Shown in pieces: positions 1 through 8,678 of a stretch of DNA of 64,000 nucleotides. Position 1 is the stretch's first letter. Every line of letters starts with the position of its first letter. The stretch comes from CAYRFQ01 sp964423615 (GTDB lineage: Bacteria; Planctomycetota; Planctomycetia; Gemmatales; Gemmataceae): contig CAYRFQ010000024.1 in the NCBI GenBank assembly GCA_964423615.1, positions 1 to 64,000 of the forward strand. The letters are read 5' to 3'. The notes under the pieces were generated by a model. That model made no database searches and had not been told where the DNA came from. It was given only the letters and a program-made list of their open reading frames with translations. A program made the translations under genes and the position numbers.

Positions 1-321
1 GGTTTTGAAAACCTCTTCGCATCTGTGCGCCCACGGCTTTACCGAATGGTTACAAGGGCTGGAGGCTGTCCGCCAGCGTGGGGCTTGGGCTGGATTGAGC
101 CTGTGGTTGGGTATTGGCCGAGCCACCGAGTGAGAGTCGATTTGCCAACACAGAACCAAGTGGCGATTTGGCGAATCGAGCCTTTGGCGGCTTGGGCCGC
201 TTCGACGACGCGTTGACGCAGATCAACAGAGTAAGGTTTCATGGCAGACCTCCAAAAAGTGGGGAGCCGGACCTCTCTGCTTCCATTATACGTCTGTGCC
301 CAACCCAAGCGTGAACCGCTC
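1..321 (-). mobile_element. Remnant of an IS630-type insertion sequence (5' end)
   Basis: This holds the promoter-proximal end of an insertion sequence read on the minus strand. The transposase N-terminus lies at 39-242 and the outer end at about 313-321 (GAACCGCTC), followed by TA at 322-323. TA is the usual IS630/Tc1-mariner target. The sequence at about 296-321 resembles the right ends of the elements at 650-889 and 59963-60345, which supports calling it a terminal repeat. The rest of the element is either outside the window or lost. Confidence 0.6.
39..242 (-). pseudogene. IS630-family transposase, N-terminal fragment
   Basis: About 67 residues begin MKPYSVDLRQRVVEAAQAA and run into an SIRQIA..F.VGKSTLTRWL helix-turn-helix and a TGSIQPKPHAGG segment. 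This is the typical N-terminal DNA-binding region of IS630 transposases, which bind the element ends before cut-and-paste transposition. The ATG at 242 matches the usual start of the family. The frame closes just after the HAGGQPPAL stretch, and the DDE catalytic domain does not follow in any frame within the window. The gene is therefore truncated or frameshifted and should not be active alone. Confidence 0.7.
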
Positions 322-975
322 TAAGTGCCATTGGTCCACCCATATCGCTGCAGTTTGCACTGTTTGTTGAGCGTTGCATCCCCTTGCAAGGTTCCAACGG
401 TTGTGTCGGTGTTGACAGAGATGTTTCGTTGGCGTTATCTTCAGCGCGCCCAAAACTCCCTTGAACTTCGCATTTTGGCACTCCATGGCTTCCGGTCTAT
501 CACCCCGCTGAACTTAGATTCATGAACACAACGCGGTCGACCAGACCAAGGTGTGCATCAAACTCTCGACCTTGTGGGTACGAGGGTTTGTCACATTGAA
601 TCTCTTCCAAGTCGAAGGTGGGAAGAAAGCAATTTTCAACGTGATCAAAGCCATTCACGCTTGTATTGGGTACAGTTATTGCTTCCTCAAAATTCTGGGT
701 CCCGCAAGCGGGGAGAAGGCCCCCAACCCGAGCGAAGCGGGAATCATAGCGAGCGAAGCGGGAAACGCAGCGGAACCGGCAGTATCCCGCTGAAATCCTA
801 TCCCGCTGAAATCCTATCTCGAGAAGGGCGCACTTGGGCTCAGGACCTCGGCGTCTGCGAACTTGTATCCAATACGAACGTTAAACGCTACAAAATATTC
901 AATAATCTATGATCAGTTAAGAACGATCATCAAGAACCACGACGAACCGAAGAAATCGAGCTATTTGTGAGAGCC
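322..975. other. Non-coding stretch containing copy A
   Basis: No credible gene was found between the IS630 remnant and the C1 peptidase gene. Apart from copy A at 650-889, the segments 322-649 and 890-975 hold only short frames without family features. The last part (about 890-940) is AT-rich and could carry the promoter of the peptidase gene, but no clear -35/-10 pair was fixed. Confidence 0.5.
650..889. mobile_element. Degenerate IS630-related non-autonomous element (copy A)
   Basis: About 240 bp is flanked by imperfect inverted ends. The left end at about 650-677 reads, in reverse complement, AACTGTACCCAATACAAGCG; the right end at 860-889 reads AACTTGTATCCAATACGAAC. Both resemble the IS630 end at 296-321. 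The interior shares blocks with copy B near 60 kb: GAGCGAAGCG...ACGCAGCGG at 751-773, the 17-mer at 812-828, and CTTGGGCTCAGGA. Inside is a 16-bp tandem duplication (783-798 and 799-814). No clean TA duplication remains. It has no credible coding capacity. Confidence 0.55.
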
Positions 976-2493
976 ATGTTTATCATCACCCACCTTACCC
1001 GTTCACTAATCGCTTGTTGTCTCGCACTCATTGGTGCCATTGGTCTGGTAATCGCAGAGGATAGTGGCCGCAAGGATCGCGAGGCTAGCAAACCTCAAGT
1101 TGCGTATCCGGGCCATTTTTCCCGGCCCCCGTCTGAGGGTAAGAACTACAACACCTGGCGAGATGCTTCCGGACCTGACGTCGGCGAAACCGACGTTGAT
1201 CCCGATCGTTTGCCGTCGCGCGTCGATAATTCCATTCGCCCGCAGTTCCCGCCAATCTACAAGCAGAGATGGGGGGCTTGTGGTCAATTCGCCTCGGTGG
1301 CGTCGATCTTCACCTACGAAATGAACGTATTGAACGGAACGGTCGCAGACACCGATGCGGCACGGTTCCCCGCTCATTTTTCGTGGAACATGATGAACGG
1401 GGCCAAAAATAGAGGATCCGAAGCCTATCACGGTTGGGAGGTGGCCAAACGCATAGGCGTGCCCACCGCCAAGTCTTACGGCGGGGTCCGTCTGAACAAG
1501 ATTGGTCTGTGGCCAAACGGCTACAAGATCTGGCGCGAAGCGATGGAATATCGGGTCACAGGCTATCGCTACTCGCTGGCCAATACAATTGAACAACTCA
1601 ACGAAGCCCGTGGTTGGCTTTTCGACCGCAATCAACCGAAGCCGAATAAGAAGACCCTCGGCGGCCTGTTCGCGCTGGACGGACGCATGGGCGAAAGAAA
1701 AAAAGTCACGGTGACTATTCCAAAAGGTGAATATGCGGCGGGGGAAGATCTCTGGACTCGCTGGGGACCAAGCGGAAGCGGACACGGAATCACCTGTGTG
1801 GGATACGACGACAAGGTCGGATACGACTTGAACGGCGACGGTAAGATCACCAACGATCTCGACATCAACAAAGATGGAAAAGTCACGCTCGCCGACTGGG
1901 AACGCGGAGCCTACATCGTTGTTAACTCATGGGGTAAGAGGTGGTCAAAAGACGGCCGGATTTATCTGCTCTACAGCGCCATGATTGACCCGACCTGGAA
2001 ACGCGGCAACTATCTGGGCCGGATCGAAGTGGCCCGGTATGTGCCCCGCCGGACTCTAAGGCTCAAGCTCGCTTGCAACGACCGAACGGATCTGCGGATG
2101 ACAATTGGGATTGCAGGTGACAAGGATGCTACCGAACCCGACCACGAGTTCGCCCCAGAACCACTCAATGGGTGGCCATTATTCGGCAGAGCCAATGCAG
2201 GCCACGTACCCCTAGCAGGCCCGGATGATAACACTCCGATCGAAGTCGGAATTGATCTCACTTCTCTGCTGAAAGACTTGGGCCCCGACAAAGACGGCAA
2301 AGGAAAATTATTCGTGCAGCTCAGCCGAGCCAAACGGAGCAAAGCCGTCGGCAAACTGCACGAATGCGCGGTCCGCACCTACGATTCCAAGGGTCGTTTA
2401 CTCAGCGAATCGCAAATCGATGTTGGAGATGGCAACTTCGGCAAATCGCACCTCTGTATCGAAACGGTCATCAATGATTTGGAACAAGAATAA
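976..2493 (+). CDS. Exported papain-like (C1) cysteine peptidase with an EF-hand-like insertion
   Basis: This is a predicted secreted protease of about 505 residues. A signal peptide (hydrophobic LIACCLALIGAIGLVIA) opens the protein from the ATG at 976; an in-frame GTG at 967 is an alternative start. Papain-family catalytic elements occur in order: the nucleophile segment KQRWGACGQFAS (Cys about 102), the histidine in SGHGITCVGYD (His about 270) and the asparagine in VVNSWGKRW (Asn about 317). Between His and Asn is an insertion at about 284-308 (DLNGDGKITND then DINKDGKVTLADWE) with two D-x-[ND]-x-DG calcium-loop-like motifs, as in EF-hand or dockerin repeats. The last 170 residues are a less conserved beta-rich tail. 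Substrate unknown. There are no close operon partners. Confidence 0.8.
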   Translation: MFIITHLTRSLIACCLALIGAIGLVIAEDSGRKDREASKPQVAYPGHFSRPPSEGKNYNTWRDASGPDVGETDVDPDRLPSRVDNSIRPQFPPIYKQRWGACGQFASVASIFTYEMNVLNGTVADTDAARFPAHFSWNMMNGAKNRGSEAYHGWEVAKRIGVPTAKSYGGVRLNKIGLWPNGYKIWREAMEYRVTGYRYSLANTIEQLNEARGWLFDRNQPKPNKKTLGGLFALDGRMGERKKVTVTIPKGEYAAGEDLWTRWGPSGSGHGITCVGYDDKVGYDLNGDGKITNDLDINKDGKVTLADWERGAYIVVNSWGKRWSKDGRIYLLYSAMIDPTWKRGNYLGRIEVARYVPRRTLRLKLACNDRTDLRMTIGIAGDKDATEPDHEFAPEPLNGWPLFGRANAGHVPLAGPDDNTPIEVGIDLTSLLKDLGPDKDGKGKLFVQLSRAKRSKAVGKLHECAVRTYDSKGRLLSESQIDVGDGNFGKSHLCIETVINDLEQE

Positions 2494-2887
2494 CGGCGGT
2501 CTGGAGAACAATGCAAAGGGATGCACTCCCGTACCGGGGATCGTCTCATCTAAGCCTTCGGCTGGTTGATAATTTGGAGAGGCATTTTGGTCGTTGAATA
2601 ACGTAAAAGCCTTTACAATAATGACTTAAGCCGAATTTTCTCGAAAAGGCAGCCAAGAAATTTAGACTTACGTGAACTGGCTTGTCCCCGAAAATGAGAC
2701 GATCTCCGAGTTCGCTTCTTTGAGGTCTAAAGTGATGACTCACGATCTTTTGACCTTGATAGGAATGACTTCAAGGAAAGGGCTGCCAAAGGAGCGGCAG
2801 TACCGATTATTGGACAGTTGCGCACATGAGGAGGAATTGTGCCGAGGGGATAGTAGGTGGGCTTTGGCCCACCTATGTCGATCCTGC
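2494..2887. other. Intergenic region between convergent genes
   Basis: About 390 bp lie between the stop of the C1 peptidase and the stop of the lipoprotein gene. No gene or RNA was recognised. The only clear structure is the 9-bp hairpin at 2854-2875. Confidence 0.5.
2854..2875. terminator. Hairpin between convergent genes
   Basis: A perfect 9-bp inverted repeat (TAGGTGGGC and GCCCACCTA) with a 4-nt loop lies just beyond the 3' end of the minus-strand lipoprotein gene. It has no T-tract on either side, so a terminator role is inferred from position alone. Confidence 0.4.
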
Positions 2888-3838
2888 TTACTGTTGTGGA
2901 ATAGGTCTCACCGAATCGACGTGATATAGTGGCGCAATCGTGGAGTTTGATGGGTTCACGAAACGACCATAGACCAGGACCTTATTTCCGTCTACCAAGG
3001 ACATATCTTTTTCTACACCAACTAGAGTTACACTACCGCCATACTTGTCTCGTTCGTCGATCGACGCATAACGTAACCTTATTCCTTGGCTACTTTGTTG
3101 AATCACTCCTTGGACCCAGTCGTACTTCTTGTCGTGAGCATAAGCTATGTCCCGCGTTGTGGTCTTTGGGGTAGGTGTTGGCGTTTTCGAAAGGTCGTTC
3201 GCTTGTGCAGCAAGCGGTGAAAGCAGACCCTGGGAACCGGGTTCGAACCTAGATCGTTGTAACTTCATCACGACTTGTTGACTTTTGTCTTTGCCTTCAC
3301 TCTCCAGAAGTGAGGTCAAAAGTTGTGTAAGTTGTTCAGGTTGATACCCAACAACAGTGAGTTGCTGAAGCCGTCGAGTTTTTGCCATTGGGCCCGCTTG
3401 CCTTCGTTGAGCCAACGTAGATCTGCCGTCCAAGCGTCGGGCTGCAAGACCACCATGCCGCACTGGTCCTGTTTCCACTCTCGGGATTCGCAAGTCTTCC
3501 GGAGATGGAAGTCGTTGGGGTTGGCGATTCTTGGGGAATGGCAATGGCCTGACACAAGGCGAAGCAGGCTGGGGACACGGAACCCCAAGTGACACATTTC
3601 CTGGCGATTCCAGACAACAAACGTCAGGAGCCAAGGAAACTCGACCCAAGTTTACTCGACATCGGCATTGACCCCCCTGCCTGCAGAGCGGTGCGGAGAC
3701 ACCTTGGATAGGAGAGGCCTTTGACCGTTGACCAAGCGGCAAACCTGGTCTCCAACCTGTCCAAGTCTTGCATCCACCCAATAACACCGAGGACAGTCCC
3801 ACCAACAATGTGATTTTCCATTGCCAATTGTTCATCAT
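2888..3838 (-). CDS. Putative lipoprotein of unknown function
   Basis: A protein of 316 residues starts MMNNWQWKITLLVGLSSVLLG and has a lipobox-like LLGGC, so it is probably lipid-anchored after signal peptidase II cleavage. The middle (about 40-140) is rich in Pro, Arg and Gln, has many Cys, and is low in complexity. The C-terminal 120 residues look folded (DWVQGVIQQSSQGIRLRYASIDERD...GGSVTLVG...VLVYGRFV...YHVDSVRPI). No known family was recognised. A GAGGGG site lies 4-5 nt before the ATG. It diverges from the subtilisin-like gene across an AT-rich spacer. Confidence 0.6.
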   Translation of the reverse strand: MMNNWQWKITLLVGLSSVLLGGCKTWTGWRPGLPLGQRSKASPIQGVSAPLCRQGGQCRCRVNLGRVSLAPDVCCLESPGNVSLGVPCPQPASPCVRPLPFPKNRQPQRLPSPEDLRIPRVETGPVRHGGLAARRLDGRSTLAQRRQAGPMAKTRRLQQLTVVGYQPEQLTQLLTSLLESEGKDKSQQVVMKLQRSRFEPGSQGLLSPLAAQANDLSKTPTPTPKTTTRDIAYAHDKKYDWVQGVIQQSSQGIRLRYASIDERDKYGGSVTLVGVEKDMSLVDGNKVLVYGRFVNPSNSTIAPLYHVDSVRPIPQQ

Positions 3839-4295
3839 CCATCCCCTCTTGCCTGATTTTGCTGCGCAATTGTGGAGGACCTACCAACGATCTGCTCAGG
3901 TGATCAGACCTTCTTATATCTTCGCATCCGAACTCAGATTCCGGACAGGAATACAAAGTCACCCCAAGGAATCGAGTCATCAAACACGTTAGAAATTCTG
4001 TAACGAATTACAGCCATTTCACGTATCGACACGGATCAATTGGCTTTTACATGTTTTTTGAATTGTTTTGCTTACTTTGTTTGAAATGATTGTACTGGCT
4101 GTTTTACTAAACTATTTATCTTCAGGGATCGTTACAAATTCTTCGAAAAATTCCAGTTATGCGGAATCTGACAGTAGGTGACCGGAGGTGACGTCCGACA
4201 TTCCCTAAAATGAAATATCCGATCTCTCGCCCACTCCGATGTAGTTTGGAGACTGGAAGCCCCTGACCCAACCAAAACATCTTGAGGAGGCAACG
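3839..4295. other. Divergent AT-rich intergenic region
   Basis: This 457-bp spacer separates the divergently transcribed lipoprotein and S8 peptidase genes. About 4000-4150 is clearly AT-richer than the flanks. TTGTAC at 4090-4095 and TATTTA at 4113-4118, 17 bp apart, form a weak sigma70-like pair on the plus strand. This is suggestive only. No small gene was seen. Confidence 0.35.
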
Positions 4296-5816
4296 ATGAA
4301 TAACACTCTCCGAAGTTTGGGCGCGGTCATAATATTGTTACTTGGGTTAGCCGGATCGAGCTCACTCCTTGGAGATTCGTTATCCCTTCACAGATTGGGG
4401 AAAACTCGAGCAGGTCAATCAAATCAGACCACTCATCCCAGGTCCCCGAACATCCCATTATTCCCTCAACGCGCACAAAGTGATCCTGTGGAATCCAGGC
4501 AAGTAGGTGGCACACTCCTTGTACCACCATGGGCACCACGCGCAGCAAAACATACCGCCACACCGAATGTGCCAACTCCTTTGTCCCTGCCAAACCATTT
4601 TCCGATTCCCAGGACAGCGCCCTTCTACCGAACTCCTTCCATCCGCACATCGGGCAAGTCAGAAGCACCTGGGCCAAAAATTAAAGTGGCCATTCTCGAT
4701 TCGGGATTCCGGGGCTACCGAAACCTCCTCGGAACAGCACTCCCCCAGAAAGTAATGACGAGATCATTCCGACAGGATAAAGACCTCGAAGCTCGTCAAA
4801 GCCAACACGGCTTACTCTGCGCGGAGATCGTTCACGCGATAGCTCCTAATGCCGAAGTACTCCTGGCCAACTGGCAACCAGACGATCCCGACTCGTTTCT
4901 CGAAGCCCTGAAGTGGGCTCGACGAGAGGGAGCCCGCATCCTTTCGTGTTCGCTGATCATGCCCAGTTGGAGTGACGGCGAGGGAGGAGGACGAGTCAAC
5001 CAGACCATCGCAAAGATCGTCGGAACGGGCCAACGTACCCAAGACCTGTTGTTCTTCGTCAGCGCAGGGAACACCGCGCAACGACACTGGTCGGGAAAGT
5101 TTCATTCGGATGGAAAGGACTACCACCAGTGGACCCATGCGGACACAACGAACGCCATCGTTCCATGGGGGCCTCATCGGGTGGCCGTCGAGTTGTACGG
5201 GAAATCCGTGGCAGGGTACGACTTGGAGGTCATCGACTCCCGACAAGGGAGACAGGTTGGGCAGACTGTGTTGCGAAAATTCCGTCAGCCGGATCAAGAA
5301 AGCAGTTGCCTCCTCCTCAGTTTCTTTCCCAAACACCAAGCGACCCGGTACCAACTTCGCCTTCGGTGGCGCGGACCTTCCGCGCCTCCAAAAGACGCGT
5401 TCCATCTGGTCGTTTTGGGAGGCAACTTGGAGATCACAAAAGCGAACGGAAGCATTCCTTGTCCAGCCGATTGTCCCGTGGCCATTGCCGTGGGAGCCGT
5501 GGACCGACGTGAGGTCCGTTGCGAGTATAGTTCGTGTGGTCCCAACGGTAACGCCCGAAAACCCGATTTCGTCGCCATCGTTCCTTTCCCGAGCCTCATT
5601 CGCAAACGTCCTTTTAACGGGACTTCCGCTGCGGCTCCCCAAGCTGCCGGAACCGCAGCCGTACTATGGTCCCGAAACCCGTCATGGACCGCTGATCAGG
5701 TGAAGAAACAATTGCGAAAGTCGGCGAAAGATTTGGGACTACCAGGGCACGACTGGGAAACGGGATATGGTTTGGTCTGTGTTCCCAACAGGAGAGTACA
5801 CGACAAGGACCATTAG
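4296..5816 (+). CDS. Exported subtilisin-like (S8) serine peptidase
   Basis: A protein of 506 residues has an N-terminal signal sequence (LGAVIILLLGLAGSSSLLG) and a Pro-rich propeptide-like stretch to about 125. The S8 triad is visible: Asp135 in VAILDSGFRG, His171 in SQHGLLCAEIVHAIAP, and Ser444 in NGTSAAAPQAAG. The oxyanion Asn259 lies in FFVSAGNT. Residues about 265-385, between the oxyanion and serine blocks, form a beta-rich insertion resembling domains found in other bacterial subtilases. GAGGAG lies 6 nt before the ATG at 4296, a good ribosome site. It is predicted to act outside the cytoplasm; substrate unknown. Confidence 0.88.
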   Translation: MNNTLRSLGAVIILLLGLAGSSSLLGDSLSLHRLGKTRAGQSNQTTHPRSPNIPLFPQRAQSDPVESRQVGGTLLVPPWAPRAAKHTATPNVPTPLSLPNHFPIPRTAPFYRTPSIRTSGKSEAPGPKIKVAILDSGFRGYRNLLGTALPQKVMTRSFRQDKDLEARQSQHGLLCAEIVHAIAPNAEVLLANWQPDDPDSFLEALKWARREGARILSCSLIMPSWSDGEGGGRVNQTIAKIVGTGQRTQDLLFFVSAGNTAQRHWSGKFHSDGKDYHQWTHADTTNAIVPWGPHRVAVELYGKSVAGYDLEVIDSRQGRQVGQTVLRKFRQPDQESSCLLLSFFPKHQATRYQLRLRWRGPSAPPKDAFHLVVLGGNLEITKANGSIPCPADCPVAIAVGAVDRREVRCEYSSCGPNGNARKPDFVAIVPFPSLIRKRPFNGTSAAAPQAAGTAAVLWSRNPSWTADQVKKQLRKSAKDLGLPGHDWETGYGLVCVPNRRVHDKDH

Positions 5817-5996
5817 ACTGCGTTGCTTTTGCAACCGAAAACTCTTCGGTCTCCACAGTTGACTAACTCCTTGCCGTTTACTGAGAACTGCGTAGCAGAG
5901 GAAACGGTCGTTGATCACCTTTGGCACAGCCGCTCAACCCAGCTGCACCCTTGTTGGTATCGTTTTTCCTTTAACCGAAGGCCAACCTCATCATCG

Positions 5997-6015
5997 CCTG
6001 GGCAGTTTGCCCAGG
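5997..6015. terminator. Hairpin between convergent genes
   Basis: CCTGGGCA and TGCCCAGG form a perfect 8-bp stem with a GTT loop. It sits between the convergent ends of the S8 peptidase and the ATPase gene. No T-tract follows directly, so a bidirectional terminator is a positional inference. Confidence 0.45.
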
Positions 6016-6053
6016 TAATCTTGATGGTATCGTTTCTCTCTCGAAAAAGATTA

Positions 6054-8522
6054 CTACTGCGAGATCGGCATGCAGACTTGTTCCAGCAACGTTTCGCATT
6101 TCTCCTGGAGTATGTCGGCCACGTTCGGGAGGGGTTGACCTTCTCGTAGGGCTTCCTGGATCGCGGCAAGCCATCGCGGGAAACCATACAGAGCACTGAA
6201 GCCGTCGAGACTCACAGGCTCCAGACGAGCTGATCGTCCTTGCTTGAGTGCGTCGTTCCAGGCCGTCTTGGTTTTCCCAGTCAAGCTGCAATCATCTTCA
6301 TTTCGCAACAAAATCAAGTGATCGATCAGGGGTGGGTTGATCTCCAGCGACTCCAGCTTGGTGCTCAGGTCACGGGGCTTTCCAGCGCCTCGCCCAAGAA
6401 ATAATCCGATCCCGACTTTCCAGGGTTGGCCATCTTTGCAAACCCAATGAGCTATCGTGAACACTCCGTACGTCGGATGATCGCCAAAGGTCAATTCCGG
6501 CACCACGTGTTGCAGTCGCCACGGACCGACTTTCACACCATGTTCGTTGCACAATTCCAGGAAGGCTCCAAGACCAGCTTGGAGTTCTCGGGTGGCACCC
6601 GTCAAGGCACCATTCGGTTCGAGCTTTCGGCGAGCTGATCGTAATTCCTGATCCCAAAGTTCCGAAAACTGAGTGAACTGAGCAGGCTCCAACGAAGTCG
6701 AAGGAGTGGACGAAACGGGTGCCGAGTTATCTCGACTCAAGGTCGGTTGTGTGTGTGCCGCAGGCGTCGTCGGATTGGATTCCAGACCAGTCGACTGTTC
6801 GGTTTCTTGAGTCGACACGGGTTCCGTCACTGGCTCGGAGACAGATGGCTCGATTGAGGCAGGCTCGACTGCTGTCTGTTGTGTCGGCTGTTCACTTGGT
6901 TGTGGCGAAACGTGTGTGTGGTCGAGATACACTTCGGATTTGACCTGCGGCGTCTCGGAATCGCTGAAACGCGATGTGAGGTAACCTGAAGTTCGATCGA
7001 CCTGCGAATCTACCGACCCCGAGGTGAGATAGCCTTGTTGTTGAGGGGCCTCCGTTTGGTCACTAACGCGGGAAGTCGCGGGAGTCGAAGCCATCGGATT
7101 GCCATTGTTCAACGTCGTTGGCGGAGCTTCCTCGCCATAGACAACGTGGTCGAACAGATGACGAAACTGGATGAGCATGTCACGCAGCGTCGGTTCCGTT
7201 CGAGCGATTTGGATGACTTGCTCGTCGTTGAACGGGAAAATGGGTGAGAAATTACTTGCGTCTGGGACCTCTTCCATCGAAGGACGCATACGAGCTTCGA
7301 CGACCCGGCGTAGCAAGTCCGGCGTCGGAGCCTCGAGTCGCAACGCCTTGATCGTTCCGTAACCAGGCACATGAACCGGGTTGTTCAACCGGTCGCGTAT
7401 GTAACCATCGATCTCGCCTACAAAACGGTTCCACATCCCTCGTTCGGCAAAGATCAAAAAGCAAATCCCGTCGATCTGGTGCATGACTTGAACGATCCCG
7501 GCGAAGAACGTTTCAGCCGTCCGCCGAGCTTCTTCTTCGTCCCGACGACGCCCAAGCAGCAAATCTTCGAGTTGGTCGAACGCCACCACGACGGGAATCT
7601 TCAGTTCGAGGAACACTTCCATCAGTGCCTTGAACAACACAAGCACCAAATCTTGTCGGTTGGGTTGGACCTTGAAATCCAACTCCGCAAATCCAAACGT
7701 CAGGAAGTTAGCCAGTTCACTCTCGTCATTGAGCAACGCCGCACGGATGAATCCCTGGTAGATGCTCCGTCGCATCAAACCAGTCGTGTTGAGAGGCTCG
7801 TTCGCGGCGATGTATTCGCAAACCAACTCGCACGCTTTTTGTCGGTCGAGGTTGCACTCGTCGAGCACGCGCTGGAGGCTGCCTTCGATCCCGTTGACGT
7901 GGGCCGAACCTTGTCCGTTACGTTGCGTAAACGGCGTGTTGAGGTTCTCCATGATCCACTGGGTCCGCTCCTGAGCTTGGGATGTACCCAGCCCAAGCCG
8001 ACGCGCCCATTTTCCCAGCGAAGGTCCGGGAAACAGCTCCAGTTGTTGTTCTTTGGTCAGGCTCGCGAGTGTCTTCAAGACCAAACGACGGCCAAGTTCC
8101 TCGCTCACGAACTCCATCGGGCGGGCACCCTTTTGCTCACCACCGCTAAGTAACGTGTCGATGACTTGGAAGAGCAAATACTCCAGGAAGTTGCTCTCAG
8201 GCTGGTAAGTACTCGGGGTCACCAGGAGTTGCCACGCCCCTTCTTGGCCGTGCTTGATCGAGTGAAGGAGGTGAGTTTTCCCCGCACCTTTGATTCCCAG
8301 AATCGGGACGATTTCCGAATGCGTCGTTGGGTCGTAACGATAGAGATCGATCACGCCCAAGAGTTGATCCCGCTGTTTCGAAAACAATTCGGGCACATGA
8401 TATCGAGCACACACCTCGTCGTCGGGATTGCGTGCGAAGTAATTGCGAAACGGATTGCCGGACTGGCGAAGCACTTCCAGTGCTCGACCCGCGGCCATGG
8501 ATTCGGCGACTGTCATAGTCAT
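6054..8522 (-). CDS. Uncharacterised P-loop ATPase with disordered linker and C-terminal domain
   Basis: This is a large protein of about 822 residues with an AAA/STAND-like ATPase region. Walker A is LGIKGAGKTHLLH at about 76-87, and a Walker B-like strand is VVVAFDQLEDLL at about 310-321. The order suggests an Orc/Cdc6- or KAP-like NTPase, but no named family fits. Residues about 475-640 are a Ser/Thr/Pro/Gln-rich linker with two GYLTS repeats. The C-terminal 180 residues form a separate folded domain (HPTYGVFTIAHWV...GIGLFLGRGAG...PPLIDHLILLRNEDD). The start at 8522 is preferred because GGGAGA lies 9 nt upstream; the ATG at 8531 abuts it. It lies downstream of the winged-helix gene in the same operon. 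Confidence 0.7.
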   Translation of the reverse strand: MTMTVAESMAAGRALEVLRQSGNPFRNYFARNPDDEVCARYHVPELFSKQRDQLLGVIDLYRYDPTTHSEIVPILGIKGAGKTHLLHSIKHGQEGAWQLLVTPSTYQPESNFLEYLLFQVIDTLLSGGEQKGARPMEFVSEELGRRLVLKTLASLTKEQQLELFPGPSLGKWARRLGLGTSQAQERTQWIMENLNTPFTQRNGQGSAHVNGIEGSLQRVLDECNLDRQKACELVCEYIAANEPLNTTGLMRRSIYQGFIRAALLNDESELANFLTFGFAELDFKVQPNRQDLVLVLFKALMEVFLELKIPVVVAFDQLEDLLLGRRRDEEEARRTAETFFAGIVQVMHQIDGICFLIFAERGMWNRFVGEIDGYIRDRLNNPVHVPGYGTIKALRLEAPTPDLLRRVVEARMRPSMEEVPDASNFSPIFPFNDEQVIQIARTEPTLRDMLIQFRHLFDHVVYGEEAPPTTLNNGNPMASTPATSRVSDQTEAPQQQGYLTSGSVDSQVDRTSGYLTSRFSDSETPQVKSEVYLDHTHVSPQPSEQPTQQTAVEPASIEPSVSEPVTEPVSTQETEQSTGLESNPTTPAAHTQPTLSRDNSAPVSSTPSTSLEPAQFTQFSELWDQELRSARRKLEPNGALTGATRELQAGLGAFLELCNEHGVKVGPWRLQHVVPELTFGDHPTYGVFTIAHWVCKDGQPWKVGIGLFLGRGAGKPRDLSTKLESLEINPPLIDHLILLRNEDDCSLTGKTKTAWNDALKQGRSARLEPVSLDGFSALYGFPRWLAAIQEALREGQPLPNVADILQEKCETLLEQVCMPISQ

Positions 8523-8601
8523 GAGAATCATTCTCCCGAAGTTCTAAAGGGAATCAGGTGTTTTTGAGTTCGCTATGGTGGTTCACACGTAACGTCCGGA
8601 A

Positions 8602-8652
8602 CCCTCACCCCAAAACCCTCTCCTCGCTTGCGGGAGAGATCGAGGGTGAGGG
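8602..8652. repeat. REP-like palindrome inside an operon
   Basis: CCCTCACCC at 8602-8610 pairs with GGGTGAGGG at 8644-8652, and an inner CTCTCC/GGGAGAG stem is nested between them. The palindrome sits in the 156-bp gap between the winged-helix gene and the ATPase gene. Hairpins of the CCCTCACCC...GGGTGAGGG type are common dispersed repeats in many bacterial genomes. Here it could stabilise or attenuate the ATPase message. Confidence 0.6.
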
Positions 8653-8678
8653 AGTTCGCATCTTCGTTCGCCAGCCCC

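Noticed and set aside
3230..3255. tRNA-like GGTTCGAA segment
   Set aside because: Only the T-loop-like GGTTCGAACC was seen; no acceptor or anticodon stems, and it lies in the lipoprotein gene.
4812..5642. Minus-strand open frame of 276 codons
   Set aside because: Shadow of the S8 peptidase gene, which has an intact catalytic triad.
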